Source: Hydrogenophaga sp. (GTDB taxonomy: Bacteria; Pseudomonadota; Gammaproteobacteria; Burkholderiales; Burkholderiaceae_C). From it: 9,055 bases of DNA. Positions 7,032 through 9,055 of this stretch are shown here, piece by piece. The stretch lies in the NCBI GenBank assembly GCA_020047875.1, contig JAIFNE010000154.1:1-9055 (forward strand). Direction: 5' to 3'. The position numbers and the translations under genes were made by a program. How positions within the stretch are numbered: the stretch's first letter is position 1; each line of letters starts with the position of its first letter. The notes beneath the pieces are model-generated. The model saw only the letters and a list, made by a program, of their open reading frames with translations, was not told the origin of the DNA and searched no databases.

Positions 7032-7829
7032 TCAGGTCACCGCTGCGCTGTCTTTGCTGATGCCGCCGGTCTGGCTGAAACCGCCGTCGACATAGGTGAC
7101 CTCGGCGGTCACACCAGAGGCCAGATCCGACAGCAGGAACGCCGCCACGTTGCCCACCTCGTCGATGGTCACGTTGCGCCGGATCGGCGAGGCGCTGGCC
7201 ACGTAGCCGAGCAGTTTGCCGAAGTCCTTGATGCCACTGGCGGCCAGCGTCTTGATCGGACCAGCGCTGATGCCGTTCACACGCATGCCACGCGGACCCA
7301 ATGCCTCGGCCAGGTAGCGCACCGACGCCTCCAGGCTCGCCTTGGCCAGCCCCATGGTGTTGTAGTGCGGAACGATGCGCAGGGCACCCAGGTAGCTCAG
7401 GGTGAGCAGTGCGGAGCGATCGTTCAGGTAGGGCAAGGCTGCCTTGGCCATGCCCGGGAAGCTGTAGGCACTGATGTCGTGCGCGATGCGGAAGTTTTCG
7501 CGCGTGAGGCCATCCAGAAAGTCACCGGCGATGGCTTCGCGCGGCGCGAATCCGATGCTGTGCACGAAGCCGTCGAACTTGGGCCAGGTCTGCGCGAGAT
7601 CGCTGAACATGCGCTCAATCTGAGCGTCGTCGCCCACGTCGCAGTCGAAGATCAGCGTGGAGTCAAACTCGGCCGCGAAGTTGGTGATGCGCTCTTTGAA
7701 GCGCTCGCCCACGTAGCTGAAGGCGAGCTCGGCGCCTTGCTGGTGGCAAGCCTTGGCGATGCCATAAGCAATCGATCGGTTGGACAGCACGCCCGTGATC
7801 AGCAGCTTCTTGCCGGTGAGAAAACCCAT
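7032..7829 (-). CDS. fabI: Enoyl-[acyl-carrier-protein] reductase (NADH), FabI
   Basis: This 265-aa protein catalyses the last reduction in each round of type II fatty-acid elongation (trans-2-enoyl-ACP to acyl-ACP with NADH) in the cytosol. It is a short-chain dehydrogenase fold: the nucleotide-binding start GKKLLITGVLSNRSIAYGIA (residues 6-25), the acidic CDV (63-65), SIGFAP (91-96), and the FabI-specific catalytic set Tyr146 (SYLGA), Tyr156 and Lys163 (YNTMGLAK). ISAGPIKTLAASGIKDF (187-203) and the terminal YVDGGFS region also fit. Numbering matches E. coli FabI. The start at 7829 is chosen because GGAGAT lies 6 nt upstream; the frame extends upstream without family features. It diverges from the YejA-like gene with only 38 bp between start codons. 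Confidence 0.97.
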   Translation of the reverse strand: MGFLTGKKLLITGVLSNRSIAYGIAKACHQQGAELAFSYVGERFKERITNFAAEFDSTLIFDCDVGDDAQIERMFSDLAQTWPKFDGFVHSIGFAPREAIAGDFLDGLTRENFRIAHDISAYSFPGMAKAALPYLNDRSALLTLSYLGALRIVPHYNTMGLAKASLEASVRYLAEALGPRGMRVNGISAGPIKTLAASGIKDFGKLLGYVASASPIRRNVTIDEVGNVAAFLLSDLASGVTAEVTYVDGGFSQTGGISKDSAAVT

Positions 7830-7835
7830 TGTTCT

Positions 7836-7841
7836 ATCTCC
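7836..7841 (-). promoter_or_regulatory. fabI: Ribosome-binding site of fabI
   Basis: The minus strand reads GGAGAT, 6 nt before the ATG at 7829. It rules out the longer upstream extension of the frame (to 7973), which would lie entirely antisense to the start of the YejA-like gene. Confidence 0.75.
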
Positions 7842-7867
7842 AAAGAAAAATCCAGCAGAATTGTCGC

Positions 7868-9055
7868 ATGTGCCCCAACCCCAGCCGACTGCGCTTATCC
7901 CGCGCACGCGCCCTCGTGCTGGCGGCCCTGATGACATGGGCCTGGCCCGCCTGGAGCGCTCACGGCTACGCACTCTGGGGCGAGCTCAAATACCCGCCTG
8001 GTTTCACGCACTTCGACTACGTGAACCCGGTGGCTCCCAAAGGCGGCGAGATTCGGCTGGTGAGCAACCAGCGCAGCTCCACCTTCGACAAATACAACCC
8101 GTTCACCCTGCGCGGCAGCGCACCCGCCTACCTGTCTGAGCTGATGTTCGACAGCCTGCTGACCGGCTCGCTCGACGAAACCGGCGCCGGCTATGGCCTG
8201 CTGGCCAGCGAGGTGGTGGCCGCGCCTGACGGTCTCTCGGTTACCTTTCGGCTCCGCCCCGATGCCCGCTTCCACAACGGCGATCCGGTGCTCGCCGCCG
8301 ACGTGAAGCACAGCTTCGACACGCTCATGGGGCCTTTCACCTCGCCGGTTTACAAGACCATCTTGCAAGACGTGGCCGGGCTTGACGTGATCGATGAGCG
8401 CACGGTGCGCTACCGGTTCCGCAAGCCGAACCGCGAGCTGCCGCTCACCGTCGGCGCGCTGCCGGTGTTCAGCCGCGCCTGGGGCAACGAGATCGACCCC
8501 AAGACCGGGCAACGCAAGACCTTCGACCAGGTGGTAATGGACATTCCGATCGGCAGCGGCCCCTACAAGATTGGCCCAGTCCGTTTTGGCCGGGACATCA
8601 CCTATGTGCGCGATCCCGGCTATTGGGCGCGTGACCTGCCGGTGAAGCGGGGCACCGCCAACTTCGACCGGGTGCTGGTCAAGATTTACCGCGACAACAC
8701 CGCGCGCCTGGAGGCCCTCAAAGCTGGCGAGTTCGACCTGATGCGTTTCTTTTCGGCGGGTGACTGGGCGCGCCGTGTCAACGGCAAGCGTTTCGATTCC
8801 GGGGAACTGGTCAAGGTGGAGTTTCAACACAAGCTGCCCACCGGCTTTCAGAGCTATGTGCTCAACACCCGCCGCCCGCCGCTGGACGATCTGCGCGTGC
8901 GCGAAGCCTTGGGCCTCGCCCTCGATTACGAGTGGATGAACCGGCAAATGTTTTACGGTGCCTACCAGCGCGTGCAAGGCCTGTTTGGTAACACCGACTG
9001 CTCGGCGCAGGGGCTGCCGTCGGCCGACGAGCTGGCCTTGCTCGAACCCTGGCGA
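7868..9055 (+). CDS. YejA-like ABC transporter periplasmic peptide-binding protein, 3' truncated by window edge
   Basis: The ATG at 7868 opens 396 codons that run to the right edge (full-length relatives are about 600 aa). Residues 1-31 form a signal peptide: basic SRLRLSRAR, hydrophobic ALVLAALMTWAWPAW, cleavage near residues 28-31. The mature start, GYALWGELKYPPGFTHFDYV followed by NPVAPKGGEIRL, is typical of the YejA/COG4166 branch of family 5 solute-binding proteins. SBP_bac_5 features follow, including FRLRPDARFHNGDPVLAADV, GSGPYKI, and the region around RVREALGLALDYEWMNRQMF. In E. coli YejA serves the YejABEF importer for peptides and microcin C; a similar peptide role is inferred, and the permease and ATPase genes would be expected beyond the right edge. 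Ribosome-binding is weak, and the start lies 38 bp from divergent fabI. Confidence 0.9.
   Translation, partial: MCPNPSRLRLSRARALVLAALMTWAWPAWSAHGYALWGELKYPPGFTHFDYVNPVAPKGGEIRLVSNQRSSTFDKYNPFTLRGSAPAYLSELMFDSLLTGSLDETGAGYGLLASEVVAAPDGLSVTFRLRPDARFHNGDPVLAADVKHSFDTLMGPFTSPVYKTILQDVAGLDVIDERTVRYRFRKPNRELPLTVGALPVFSRAWGNEIDPKTGQRKTFDQVVMDIPIGSGPYKIGPVRFGRDITYVRDPGYWARDLPVKRGTANFDRVLVKIYRDNTARLEALKAGEFDLMRFFSAGDWARRVNGKRFDSGELVKVEFQHKLPTGFQSYVLNTRRPPLDDLRVREALGLALDYEWMNRQMFYGAYQRVQGLFGNTDCSAQGLPSADELALLEPWR

Noticed and set aside
6179..7060. A 293-codon plus-strand frame opposite the ligase
   Set aside because: The ligase motifs on the minus strand are unambiguous; the opposite frame is a shadow.
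7895..8977. A 360-codon open frame antisense to the YejA-like gene
   Set aside because: Same artefact of codon bias: no family features and no ribosome-binding site, while the plus strand encodes a recognisable binding protein with a signal peptide.

Overview
The window is GC-rich chromosomal DNA with proteins typical of Burkholderiales, and most like Comamonadaceae. The FabI, the long Orn/Lys/Arg decarboxylase beginning MKFRFPIVIIDEDF, the DUF2237 protein and the small DNA ligase all have the character I associate with that group. This placement comes from recalled family features, not from a search.

Layout, left to right. Positions 1-1208 (minus) hold a P4-type tyrosine recombinase whose last residues run off the left edge. 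Its leader (1209-1292) carries GTTCCCCGGT repeats, and a strong terminator hairpin (1356-1392) follows. Next comes tRNA-Ser(GGA) on the minus strand (1404-1493) with a likely -10 box upstream. An integrase placed just past a tRNA 3' end and reading away from it is the classic border of an integrated element. The element body should lie to the left, outside the window; everything from the tRNA rightward looks like ordinary chromosome.

Positions 1528-3330 (minus) read nfeD-like, qmcA-like (SPFH/Band 7), then a cysteine-rich DUF2237 gene, closely packed as a probable operon. Divergent from it, across 165 bp, is a 763-codon PLP-dependent Orn/Lys/Arg decarboxylase (3496-5787, plus), followed by a 72-aa YdcH-family protein (5901-6119, plus). 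Convergent to these, on the minus strand, are fabI (7829-7032) and, just downstream, a small ATP-dependent DNA ligase (6988-6149) whose two ends look eroded. A YejA-type peptide-binding protein (7868 onward, plus) starts only 38 bp from the fabI start and is cut by the right edge.

How the genes relate: NfeD and QmcA are known membrane partners; FabI completes the fatty-acid elongation cycle; the decarboxylase probably serves amino-acid catabolism, polyamine supply or acid resistance; the YejA-like protein would feed an ABC peptide importer encoded beyond the right edge. I see no convincing undescribed multi-gene system here. The points most worth a second look are the repeat and hairpin arrangement over the integrase ribosome-binding site, the island border at tRNA-Ser, and the altered ends of the DNA ligase.
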